A stretch of DNA of 64,000 nucleotides from DASPJQ01 sp035299065 (lineage in GTDB: Bacteria; Bacteroidota; Bacteroidia; Flavobacteriales_D; UBA2798), in NCBI GenBank assembly GCA_035299065.1, contig DATGXI010000089.1, positions 27,331 through 91,330 of the forward strand, given 5' to 3'. The notes below the pieces were generated by a model. That model saw only the letters and a program-made list of their open reading frames with translations. It was not told where the DNA came from and made no database searches. This document shows, one piece after another, positions 53,681-62,579 of this stretch. How positions within the stretch are numbered: the first letter of the stretch is position 1; the number at the start of each line of letters is the position of its first letter. Made by a program: the position numbers and the translations under genes.

Positions 53681-54934
53681 ATGCAACTAAAACGGGTAGT
53701 TGTAACCGGTTTGGGTGCGCTTACACCGCTTGGGAACGATCTCAACGCGTATTGGAACGCACTTTTAAACGGAGTTAGTGGGGCAGCACCCATTACCATC
53801 TTTGATTCGTCAAAGTTCAAGACCCGCTTTGCCTGTGAAGTTAAAGGATTCAATCCTGAAAGCATTTTGGAACGCAAAGAAGCACGCAAGCTTGACCGCT
53901 TCGCGCAATTTGCTATGCATACAACGCATGAAGCCATTGCTGATTCGGGTTTAATTTCCGATTCGCTTAATTATGACCGTGTAGGTGTAATTTGGGGCTC
54001 GGGTATTGGTGGTTTAGGAACTTTCCAGGAAGAATGTAAAACATTTTATGCCGGTGACGGAACTCCACGTTTCAATCCTTTTTTTATCCCGAAAATGATT
54101 TCTGATATTGCTTCAGGTCATATTTCAATTAAACACGGATTCCGCGGACCAAATTTTACCACTGTTTCTGCATGTGCATCGTCAACAAACGCATTGATTG
54201 ATGCTTTTAACTATATACGTTTAGGAAAAGCTGATGCAATTATAACAGGCGGATCTGAAGCAACGGTTTATGAAACCGGTGTTGGTGGATTTAACGCCCT
54301 GCAGGCACTTTCAACACGTAATGACGATCCTAAAACCGCATCGCGCCCTTTTGACAAGGACCGTGATGGTTTTGTTTTGGGTGAAGGTTCGGGTGCGTTA
54401 GTGCTTGAAGAGTTAGAACATGCGTTAAAACGCGGTGCAAAAATTTATGCCGAAGTAGTTGGTGGTGGCGCAAGTGCCGATGCACATCACATGACGGCTC
54501 CACATCCTGAAGGATTGGGTGCCCGTAATGTTATGCGTGCCGCTTTAGAAGACGCCAACATGAAGCCTGAAGAAATTGATTACATCAATGTACATGGAAC
54601 GTCTACTCCACTGGGTGATGTGGCCGAACTTAAGGCTATTAAAGAAGGCTTTGGTGACCACGCGTTCAAATTAAATGTAAGCTCAACCAAATCAATGACC
54701 GGCCACTTACTGGGTGCTGCAGGTGCCATTGAGGCCATTGCCTGTATCATGGCAGTAAAACACGATATTATTCCGCCTACCATTAATCACTTTACCGATG
54801 ACCCCGAGATTGATCCCCGTTTCAATCTTACTTTTAACAAAGCGCAAAAACGCACGGTGAATGCCGCACTAAGCAATACGTTTGGTTTTGGCGGTCACAA
54901 CGCATCGGTGATCGTAAAAAAATTCAACGGTTAA
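53681..54934 (+). CDS. fabF: Beta-ketoacyl-ACP synthase II
   Basis: A 417-residue condensing enzyme that extends acyl-ACP with malonyl-ACP. The catalytic triad is present: Cys165 (VSACASSTNA), His305 (NVHGTSTPLGD) and His342 (SMTGHLLGAAGA). The GFGGHN end near the C-terminus is also conserved. It follows acpP by 16 bases and precedes rnc by 10, so the three genes are cotranscribed. Confidence 0.95.
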   Translation: MQLKRVVVTGLGALTPLGNDLNAYWNALLNGVSGAAPITIFDSSKFKTRFACEVKGFNPESILERKEARKLDRFAQFAMHTTHEAIADSGLISDSLNYDRVGVIWGSGIGGLGTFQEECKTFYAGDGTPRFNPFFIPKMISDIASGHISIKHGFRGPNFTTVSACASSTNALIDAFNYIRLGKADAIITGGSEATVYETGVGGFNALQALSTRNDDPKTASRPFDKDRDGFVLGEGSGALVLEELEHALKRGAKIYAEVVGGGASADAHHMTAPHPEGLGARNVMRAALEDANMKPEEIDYINVHGTSTPLGDVAELKAIKEGFGDHAFKLNVSSTKSMTGHLLGAAGAIEAIACIMAVKHDIIPPTINHFTDDPEIDPRFNLTFNKAQKRTVNAALSNTFGFGGHNASVIVKKFNG

Positions 54935-54944
54935 TTCAGTTCGC

Positions 54945-55676
54945 TTGCTTCGTTTTTTTAAAAAATCCTCGAAAAACGATAAAGAATTACAGGCTTTTAT
55001 TCTACGTACGTTTGGTATACGCATAAATAACATTTCACTTTACAAGCAGGCTTTCATTCATAAATCATTTATTCGCGAAGAAAAAAATGCGCATTTTCTA
55101 AGTAACGAACGCCTGGAATTTTTAGGTGATGCCGTGCTTGACAATGTTGTTGCCGAATATTTGTATATGGAATTTCCCAATAAAGATGAGGGGTATTTAA
55201 CACAATTAAAATCACGCATGGTGAATGGTGCGCACCTGAATGACCTGGGTATTAAATTAGGCTTTCAGAAATTTACCAAGTTTCAGCAATTTGGCACCTC
55301 AACACCCAAAGCACTTTATGGCGATGTAATGGAAGCACTGATTGGTGCCATGTACATTGACAAGGGCTTTGTAAAAACCCGAAAAGCCATTCTTGAGAAA
55401 ATATTTATTCCAAATGTGAACCTCAAAAAAATGGCTGTGAATGACGATGATTACAAGAGCCAGCTCATTATTTGGGGACAACGTAAAAGAAAACAATTGA
55501 GTTTCACACTGGTAAAGGAAAAACCGGGCCACAAAGGCAAAATATTTGAAATTGCCGTTATAATTGAAGGCGAAGAAATTGCACGTGCCGAAGCCGGGAA
55601 TAAGCGGGAAGCCGAAAAACTGGCCTCAGCAAAAGCGCTCAAAAAGCTAAATTCTACTCACAATAAGAACAAGTGA
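54945..55676 (+). CDS. rnc: Ribonuclease III
   Basis: A 243-residue double-strand RNA endonuclease that processes rRNA and some mRNAs. The nuclease signature NERLEFLGDAVLD is at residues 54-66, with downstream catalytic acids in YGDVMEALIGAMYID. A dsRNA-binding domain occupies the C-terminus (KSQLIIWGQRKR ... AEKLASAKALKKL). The start is a TTG (54945); no ATG or GTG gives the full N-terminal helix. Confidence 0.92.
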   Translation: MLRFFKKSSKNDKELQAFILRTFGIRINNISLYKQAFIHKSFIREEKNAHFLSNERLEFLGDAVLDNVVAEYLYMEFPNKDEGYLTQLKSRMVNGAHLNDLGIKLGFQKFTKFQQFGTSTPKALYGDVMEALIGAMYIDKGFVKTRKAILEKIFIPNVNLKKMAVNDDDYKSQLIIWGQRKRKQLSFTLVKEKPGHKGKIFEIAVIIEGEEIARAEAGNKREAEKLASAKALKKLNSTHNKNK

Positions 55677-55757
55677 AATATTTCCTGCCCACAATTAAAA
55701 AGCAAATTTTATGGGGCGGTAACTCAAAATTGAGTAATTTCAGGGAACGCAATCGCA

Positions 55758-57737
55758 TTGGAGAGATCAGACAAAAATATACTTGAAGTAAAAAACCTTG
55801 TTACCGAATTTGCCACTGATGATGGCATTGTAAGGGCTGTTGACGGTATTTCATTTAATCTAAAACCAGGCGAAACCCTGGGCATTGTAGGCGAATCAGG
55901 TTCCGGTAAATCGGTTACCTCGCTTTCCATCATGCAGCTTATTCAAAAACCAACAGGGCGCATTTCACAAGGCGAAATTATTTTTGATAAATGGAGTGCC
56001 GAACCTTTGTTTGAAACAAAAGAACAGGCCCCGAATCTTTTAGAAATTGGAGAAAAAAACATGCGCAAAGTTCGCGGGAACGATATTGCCATGATTTTTC
56101 AGGAACCCATGACCTCGTTAAACCCAGTTTACACTTGCGGGCAACAGGTTACTGAAGCTATATTGCAACACCGCGATTTTCCAGATGTTTCGGCCATGAA
56201 AAACATGCTTGAAACCATCATCAAAAAATTAATTTGGGCCTCACCGTTTTTGATCATGTTTGGTATTTGGTTTGTTCCCATGCCATTTGCAGGTGCCGGA
56301 TTTTTGAAATTTGGCGTTGATGTGGCTTGCCTGGTATTTCTTTACTTTGAATTGCATCAGCGCTACCTTACCACCAAAGAAAGAGTTGCCAAAGACCTTA
56401 CCCTTGATTTGTTTGCGCAAACCGAATTACCCGACCCCGAACGCATGTTCAGGAGTTACCCACATCAATTGTCAGGTGGGCAAAAACAACGTGTAATGAT
56501 TGCCATGGCCATGAGCTGCAATCCAAAAATTTTAATTGCCGATGAGCCAACAACTGCACTTGATGTAACCATTCAAAAAACCATTCTTGAACTCATGAAA
56601 AGTTTGCAACGCAAACACAACATGGGAATAATTTTCATTACGCACGACTTGGGTGTAGTTGCCGAGCTGGCCGATAAAGTGATGGTTATGTACAAAGGTA
56701 AAATTGTTGAGGAGGGACTTGTAAGGGATATTTTTAAAAATCCGCGTCACCCCTATACAAAAGGTTTGCTGGCCTGCCGCCCCCGCCTGGATGTACGATT
56801 AACCAAACTCCCTGTTGTTTCTGATTTCATGCATACCGATGAAAACAACATCATCACCGAGTCAGGGTATAATGTAGACGAATTGATTGAGCAATTTAAA
56901 ATTTCACCCGCGCAACGCGAGGAACAATTAAACCAAATATACAGCCGCCAACCTATATTGCAGGTGCGTAACCTCAGTAAATGGTTTTCAAAAGGTAAAA
57001 ATGTTTTTGGCAAAACAAATGCATGGACAAAAGCGGTTGATGATGTTTCATTTGACGTATATGAAGGCGAAACCGTTGGCCTGGTAGGCGAGTCAGGTTG
57101 TGGTAAAACAACGTTGGGACGTGCCTTAATAAGGCTGGTTGAGCCAACAGCCGGAAAAGTATTGTACCAGGGTAAAGACCTTGCAAAAGTTTCAGAAAGC
57201 GAAATGCGTATGTTACGCAGAGATTTGCAAATCATTTTCCAGGACCCCTATTCCTCGTTAAACCCGCGTATGACCATTGGCGAAGCCATTATGGAACCCA
57301 TGCGCGTTCATGGTATTTTAAAGAACGATACGGCACGTAAAAACCGTGTGGTTGAGATCCTGGAACGCGTAAACATGAAGCCAGGTCATTTTGGCCGGTA
57401 CCCACATGAGTTTTCGGGTGGACAGCGCCAGCGCATATGCATTGCACGCAGCATTGCCCTTCAGCCAAAATTTATTATTTGTGATGAGAGCGTTAGCGCG
57501 CTGGACGTTAGCGTACAGGCACAGGTATTAAATCTGCTAAACGAGTTAAAGCGCGATTTTAACTTTACCTATATTTTTATTTCACATGATTTAAGTGTGG
57601 TAAAATTCATGAGTGACCGCATGCTTGTGATGAACCAGGGTAAAATTGTAGAAATGGACATTGCTGAAAAGATTTATGCCAACCCTACACAAGAATATAC
57701 ACGTAAGCTAATTCAGGCTATTCCAAAAGGCCTGTAA
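55758..57737 (+). CDS. Fused double ABC ATPase (DppD-DppF type) with membrane-like insertion
   Basis: 659 residues with two complete ABC ATPase domains, the Opp/Dpp oligopeptide importer type in one chain. Domain 1: Walker A GESGSGKS (~45-52), Q loop FQEPMTSLNP, signature LSGGQKQRV, Walker B ILIADEP. Domain 2: GESGCGKT, FQDPYSSLNP, FSGGQRQRI and FIICDES (Ser after the Glu, as in DppF). Unusually, residues ~150-205 of domain 1 carry two hydrophobic stretches (LIWASPFLIMFGIWFVPMPF; FGVDVACLVFLYFEL) between Q loop and signature, where relatives have a short helical region. The start is TTG 55758. No permease genes are adjacent. Confidence 0.85.
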   Translation: MERSDKNILEVKNLVTEFATDDGIVRAVDGISFNLKPGETLGIVGESGSGKSVTSLSIMQLIQKPTGRISQGEIIFDKWSAEPLFETKEQAPNLLEIGEKNMRKVRGNDIAMIFQEPMTSLNPVYTCGQQVTEAILQHRDFPDVSAMKNMLETIIKKLIWASPFLIMFGIWFVPMPFAGAGFLKFGVDVACLVFLYFELHQRYLTTKERVAKDLTLDLFAQTELPDPERMFRSYPHQLSGGQKQRVMIAMAMSCNPKILIADEPTTALDVTIQKTILELMKSLQRKHNMGIIFITHDLGVVAELADKVMVMYKGKIVEEGLVRDIFKNPRHPYTKGLLACRPRLDVRLTKLPVVSDFMHTDENNIITESGYNVDELIEQFKISPAQREEQLNQIYSRQPILQVRNLSKWFSKGKNVFGKTNAWTKAVDDVSFDVYEGETVGLVGESGCGKTTLGRALIRLVEPTAGKVLYQGKDLAKVSESEMRMLRRDLQIIFQDPYSSLNPRMTIGEAIMEPMRVHGILKNDTARKNRVVEILERVNMKPGHFGRYPHEFSGGQRQRICIARSIALQPKFIICDESVSALDVSVQAQVLNLLNELKRDFNFTYIFISHDLSVVKFMSDRMLVMNQGKIVEMDIAEKIYANPTQEYTRKLIQAIPKGL

Positions 57738-57738
57738 G

Positions 57739-59427
57739 TTATTCCAGTTCCTGTAAAACTGCTGAATGAATTTGCACAGCCTCATCAAGCTTAAGAAACC
57801 CTACCCTGAATTTACCATTTTCAAATTCTTTTTCAGGAACCTCAAAATAATAATGAACATGCTTACGGCCGGTTTCGCCTGCTGTTAAATGAAAAAATTT
57901 TGCCTGCTGGTATTCCATGGCTGAATTATCCTTTTCATACTGTAAATACATTTCGGTGTTTATACTTTCTTTAACCTGCATATCAATTACAAAACAATAC
58001 AACCCGCCTGGTTTGTACGCAATGGTTTCGGTTACTACACTTCGCCATTGGCCTGGTGTTAATATGGTGTCTTTTTTTACGAAAGGAATGGTATATTCAA
58101 CGTTTCTTTTTTCCATTTCTGAAGCAAAATTCCGGTACCGCAAAAATCCACTGTATTTTTCATCGGTTTTCAGAAATACCTCTTTATACCCTTCCCAGGT
58201 CATACTTTCTTCTGATATAATGCCATGGGTATATTGCCATGATTGAAAAATATTAAGAAACATACAAAAGCCGGCAAAGCAAAATGCCAGCCCTTTACCA
58301 GCTAATTTTACATGGGTGAATGCAAGTGCACCCATTACCGCAAATACTGCATAAAAATCAATGTAGGGCCTTAAACCAAAGCTACCGCCATACCACCATG
58401 TTTGCCATGAAGAAATAAAATAATGCAATACCAACATTGCTGCCAGCAGCGTAAAAGCACTTGTTTTTTTATTTCGGAAAAGGTATCCGAATGCAAACAA
58501 TGACAACAAAAGCAGGGGTGTGTAAATAAAAAGTCCTTTCCTGAACCCAAACAAGGTTTTGACAAGTTCAGGTTGTGCAAAGTGAAACGTTTCATGGCTA
58601 TATGTCCACGGCAAAAACTGGCCACACTGAATATACCATATTACTGGCTGTATTAAAATGATGGCCAAAAAACCCAGCACTGCCAGGTAAAAATGCCTGC
58701 CCTGCACCGCAAACATATTTTTCACATCATTTATAAAGCGGTTGATTCCACCTGAGAAAAAAGGAAGAAACAGAACAACCAACGCGTTGAATGGCCGCAC
58801 AAGAATTATAAGGGCACATAACACTGCTAATAAATATACATACTTTTTTTTGCCGGTTTTTGACAGCTGAACCCAGGCGTAAAAAAAAACTGTAATCAAA
58901 CAAAACGAATACACGTGACCAAAAGAAGGATCAAAAAAAGCAAATAAATAAAGATTGGTCCCAAGAAGCAGGAACACCTGTGTGAGCCTTACCAGTGAAT
59001 GGTTATTCGTATAATGTAGCAACAGCTTACGCAAATATATTAATCCGATAAATAAATAAACCAATGCTGCTAAGCCAATCATAAAATGGTATGCCTTGCC
59101 ATAACCGCCCTGCATGCCATGGTTATGATTGATTTTATAATAAATGTGCGAAACTGCAAAAAACGGTGTCCACAAGAGCGCCAGCCCGCACGGATATTTA
59201 TTTATAACATGGCCGTTGCAATCAACATTATGGTTGGTATTTTGTTCAGAACGAAAGCCAAAATTGAGGTCGTGATGAATAAAAACGGCAGGTAAATAAT
59301 CATAATATCCTTTTCCATCGCTGCGAATGGTCAATGCAGGAGAAGGATTTATATACGTATTACTAAACGTAAGGCCCGCTAAAACAAGTAGGATTTCAAC
59401 GTAAACCCGTTTTAGCCAATTGATCAT
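57739..59427 (-). CDS. Multi-pass membrane glycosyltransferase-like protein (GT39/GT83 type)
   Basis: A 562-residue protein with about ten to twelve membrane helices and an extracytoplasmic C-terminal domain (from ~425). The first loop contains SDGKGYYDYLPAVFIHHDL, with the acidic residues expected where polyprenyl-phosphate-sugar enzymes of the PMT/ArnT type bind donor. The WQTWWYGGSFGLRPYID segment resembles those families as well. The acceptor is unknown. Its start overlaps the FAD-oxidoreductase stop (ATGA), so the two are one operon. Confidence 0.7.
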   Translation of the reverse strand: MINWLKRVYVEILLVLAGLTFSNTYINPSPALTIRSDGKGYYDYLPAVFIHHDLNFGFRSEQNTNHNVDCNGHVINKYPCGLALLWTPFFAVSHIYYKINHNHGMQGGYGKAYHFMIGLAALVYLFIGLIYLRKLLLHYTNNHSLVRLTQVFLLLGTNLYLFAFFDPSFGHVYSFCLITVFFYAWVQLSKTGKKKYVYLLAVLCALIILVRPFNALVVLFLPFFSGGINRFINDVKNMFAVQGRHFYLAVLGFLAIILIQPVIWYIQCGQFLPWTYSHETFHFAQPELVKTLFGFRKGLFIYTPLLLLSLFAFGYLFRNKKTSAFTLLAAMLVLHYFISSWQTWWYGGSFGLRPYIDFYAVFAVMGALAFTHVKLAGKGLAFCFAGFCMFLNIFQSWQYTHGIISEESMTWEGYKEVFLKTDEKYSGFLRYRNFASEMEKRNVEYTIPFVKKDTILTPGQWRSVVTETIAYKPGGLYCFVIDMQVKESINTEMYLQYEKDNSAMEYQQAKFFHLTAGETGRKHVHYYFEVPEKEFENGKFRVGFLKLDEAVQIHSAVLQELE

Positions 59428-60854
59428 TGCGTTTTGGTTGCAAGTCCTGAAGCTGTAATGGTTGAACTTTCCTGGTAATCTTCATAATCGGTATTGATTT
59501 CCCAAAGATTATGATTCGTGTTTTTGGTGAGGTTTTCAGCCGCCAGTAAACCCATAAGAATGGAATGGTCCTGGTTATTGTATTTAAACGCACCATAACG
59601 CCCAATTACGCTTAACCCTTTAACCGTTGTCAAATAATCTTCAACCGGTTTCAATCTTTCTTTATATCCACGATCGTAAACAGGATAGCACCTGGGTATT
59701 TTATGTACGTACCCTTCAGTAATTGGCGCTCCTTTAATCAATCCCGTTTTATTCAATTCTTCTTTGCCCAATTCAATCCATTTCTCAGGTGAATCACTCC
59801 ACTCGGGATCTTCGTCATTACACCAGTATTCCAATACAACAATGGTTGAGTCGTGCCCGTTTAAAATTTCGGGCACCCAATTGCGGAAATTGGTAATGCG
59901 GCCCATTTTTAAATCGGTGCTGTGTACATACAACCAGTTATCAGGAAACAGGTCTTTGCCCTGTACGTGCAAATAAACAAGTATTGTATTGCGAAATTTC
60001 AATTGTTTGGTAAGATCAAGTATGTGCTGCGGGGTTTCTGGCAAACGTGTTACCATTAACGTAAACGGCATGGATGAAATTACGTGATCAAATTCAGTAA
60101 TTGTTCCGTTTTCCAATTCAATGGAAGTTACTTTCCCGTCTTTTGACAATACGCGTTTAACAGGCGTGCTTAAGTGGACTTTGTTTCCTTTTTCAAGTAC
60201 AAAATCCTTCATGCGCTCATAAATCATTCCAGTTCCACCAGTAGGAAAGGCAAACTGGTCAACAAGCGTTTTGTGTTTGTTTTTCTTTCCTCCGCCCAAT
60301 GCGTTTTTTACGGCTTCCCATAACGAAAGTTTTTTGATGCGTTGTGCAGCAAAATCAGCATCCAGTTCCTTACAGGAAATTCCCCATAGCTTTTCACTGT
60401 ATGTTTTAAAAAATATATTGAATAGTTTGCGGCCAAAACGCGACACAACCCAGTTCTCAAATGTTCCATCCTGTTTGGTTGGCCTTACCTTTTGCCACAT
60501 GAAACTAAAAAAACACCCGGCTGCAGTAAAGATTCCAAGTTTTTTTAATGCATCGCCTGCCTTGATTGGATAGTAATAAAATTTCTTTTTGTAGTAAATA
60601 CGTGTTAGACGATCAACCATGCGGTAATCTCTACCGGCCACTTCCAGCCAAACCTTATTGATGCGTGTATCGTTACTGAAAAAACGATGCGGACCCAAAT
60701 CCACTTTTTGCCCCCACAAATCAATTGTTTTTGCTAATCCACCTACCTGCGGTGCGGCTTCAAAAACCTCAACGTAAACACCCGCTTTTGCAAGTTCGTA
60801 AGCGGCTGTAATGCCTGCGGGGCCTGCCCCAATAACTGCTACTTTTTTAACCAT
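59424..60854 (-). CDS. FAD-dependent amine-oxidase-type oxidoreductase
   Basis: 476 residues from MVKKVAVIGAGPAGITAAYE, a dinucleotide-binding GxGxxG; the frame extends 15 residues upstream without a better start. The FAD-binding GG doublet is in APQVGGLAKTI, and LGPHRFFSND follows. The C-terminal FAD motif is GRYGAFKYNNQDHSILMG. The architecture is like UDP-galactopyranose mutase or the protoporphyrinogen-oxidase-like group often placed in glycan clusters. The linkage to two membrane glycosyltransferases suggests glycan precursor metabolism. The substrate is unknown. Confidence 0.75.
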   Translation of the reverse strand: MVKKVAVIGAGPAGITAAYELAKAGVYVEVFEAAPQVGGLAKTIDLWGQKVDLGPHRFFSNDTRINKVWLEVAGRDYRMVDRLTRIYYKKKFYYYPIKAGDALKKLGIFTAAGCFFSFMWQKVRPTKQDGTFENWVVSRFGRKLFNIFFKTYSEKLWGISCKELDADFAAQRIKKLSLWEAVKNALGGGKKNKHKTLVDQFAFPTGGTGMIYERMKDFVLEKGNKVHLSTPVKRVLSKDGKVTSIELENGTITEFDHVISSMPFTLMVTRLPETPQHILDLTKQLKFRNTILVYLHVQGKDLFPDNWLYVHSTDLKMGRITNFRNWVPEILNGHDSTIVVLEYWCNDEDPEWSDSPEKWIELGKEELNKTGLIKGAPITEGYVHKIPRCYPVYDRGYKERLKPVEDYLTTVKGLSVIGRYGAFKYNNQDHSILMGLLAAENLTKNTNHNLWEINTDYEDYQESSTITASGLATKTQ

Positions 60855-60980
60855 TTTGAAAGAGAGTGCAAGAATAGACAAGATATTGGAATCAGGCAAA
60901 AAAAATTTATTGTGTTTACGTTTACATTTTCCACTTAAAAAACACCTTTAAAGTATGCTAAATGCTGATTAGTAACGTGT

Positions 60981-62282
60981 TTATCCTACCCATTTACCCA
61001 TGGCAAACCAACTTAGCAGTAAAACCTGCGTAACCAGGCTTAGAATGAAAAAGACCAGGAAGATGAATGTGTTTTGCAGCTTAAATGACAAAATAGCGCC
61101 ATAAAATGCAATGGCAACACAGGAAAAGTACAGCACATTACCGGCTGCGCCAGCTGCTTTAAAAAGTTGGGTGCTGTGAAACATTCCCAGCAGGCAAAAA
61201 CAGGCTATAAGAACAGCAAGTGTAACCAGGAAAAAACGCCTGTTTAGCTGGATGTGCTTAAGTGTAAAATAAAAAAACAAGATAAAAAAAGGCACGCAAA
61301 AAACATATCGGTTCATGCTCACCAGCTCGGTTCCAAAAACAGTTTGTACCTGGAAAAAGACACCGTAAAAAGCCATTGCCGTTAATATAAATACTGAAAA
61401 CAGGTAAGGCCGCGAGTAATGTGTAAATGCCTTGCGGGTTAACTTTCTAAAAAATAAAATTCCTGCTGTACCTGCTGCAAAAATACCCACAATAAAAGCC
61501 AGTCCATCAAGCCAAATTAAACGCCCCTGGTCAGCCGTAGTAAACGGCAAAACCGGCCATTTAAACGTATGTCCCCAACCGTTACGTTGTGCTTTTACAA
61601 AAGCAAACCAGGTTCCGGTTGCCTCATATTGAATAAAAATAACTACTGCTATTCCTAAAACTACTGGTAAACAAAACCAAAAAATGGTTTTTACAGCCGA
61701 AAGCCAGTTGAATTTTGGGGCAAAACACAATTCCATGCCTGCAATAGCAGGAATAAAAAACAAGGTGGTACTTTTCGTGAGTGAGGCCAGGAACAATCCT
61801 GTAAATACCATCAGGTAGCTTTTGTTTTCAAAACCTGCCAGGAACATTACCGAAAAAAGAAAAAACAATGACTCGGTAAAGGGTAAATAATAAAACAAGG
61901 CGCTTGGCAATGCCAGAAATATAAGTATGGCTTTGTTTTGAATCCCAAACAACGTGGTTAACCAGGCAATGGCAATAAAATAAACAAGTGCATTAAAAAT
62001 AACAATGCCCCAATCACCCAAACTCAACCATCGCCATACATAAGGGAAAAGAGGGAAAAAACCGGTGGTTCCACCCTTCCCTTCAGTATAATCGTAACCA
62101 AACAGGTTTATGACTTTGTACCAGCCAGCATCAAATTGGGCTATAGCTGGTGGCTTTGGAAATCCCTGGAACTGGCATGCACACACCATAAGCAGGTAAA
62201 CCAGGATAGCTGACACAACATATAAAACAATGGATTTAAATGAGTTGCGATTATCCAGAAATAAATTCACCTTGTTTTGCAT
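60981..62282 (-). CDS. PIG-V-type mannosyltransferase (GT76-like) membrane protein
   Basis: A 433-residue protein with about ten helices. The first extracytoplasmic loop contains AQFDAGWYKVINLFGYDY, and GFFPLFPYVWRW follows, the hallmark pattern of GT76/PIG-V mannosyltransferases (catalytic Asp in FDA and the FFPLFP motif). It probably uses a polyprenyl-phosphate sugar on the outer face of the inner membrane. It is upstream of the oxidoreductase gene, 126 bases away, on the same strand. Confidence 0.78.
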   Translation of the reverse strand: MQNKVNLFLDNRNSFKSIVLYVVSAILVYLLMVCACQFQGFPKPPAIAQFDAGWYKVINLFGYDYTEGKGGTTGFFPLFPYVWRWLSLGDWGIVIFNALVYFIAIAWLTTLFGIQNKAILIFLALPSALFYYLPFTESLFFLFSVMFLAGFENKSYLMVFTGLFLASLTKSTTLFFIPAIAGMELCFAPKFNWLSAVKTIFWFCLPVVLGIAVVIFIQYEATGTWFAFVKAQRNGWGHTFKWPVLPFTTADQGRLIWLDGLAFIVGIFAAGTAGILFFRKLTRKAFTHYSRPYLFSVFILTAMAFYGVFFQVQTVFGTELVSMNRYVFCVPFFILFFYFTLKHIQLNRRFFLVTLAVLIACFCLLGMFHSTQLFKAAGAAGNVLYFSCVAIAFYGAILSFKLQNTFIFLVFFILSLVTQVLLLSWFAMGKWVG

Positions 62283-62326
62283 ACTGGCCGGGAACTACTT
62301 TTTTTAAAATGGAAAGCGCTAAAAAG

Positions 62327-62353
62327 AAACAAGCCGTCAGTGACGGCTTGTTT
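62327..62353 (-). terminator. Terminator downstream of tRNA-Asn
   Basis: The 12-bp stem AAACAAGCCGTC/GACGGCTTGTTT has a 3-nt loop and flanking A and T runs. It separates the tRNA from the glycan genes on the same strand. Confidence 0.8.
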
Positions 62354-62360
62354 TTTACTG

Positions 62361-62434
62361 CTCCCCGGGCTGGGCTCGAACCAGCGACCCCATGATTAAC
62401 AGTCATGTGCTCTAACCAACTGAGCTACCAGGGA
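62361..62434 (-). tRNA. tRNA-Asn (anticodon GTT)
   Basis: A minus-strand cloverleaf. The acceptor stem is TCCCTGG/CCGGGGA (one T-G pair) with discriminator G. The anticodon loop CTGTTAA gives GTT. The T arm is GCTGG-TTCGAGC-CCAGC. The 3' CCA is not encoded. Confidence 0.94.
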
Positions 62435-62579
62435 ATTTCCCGTAAAGGGGTTGCAAATATATAAAATTCCATATCACGCCTTTAGCCTTAACAAGATTTT
62501 TTTATTGCCGGTAAACTCGCTAAGAATGAACCATTCATTGCGGGGAGTACAGGTTTCTTATTACCTTCATTGCAGCCAA

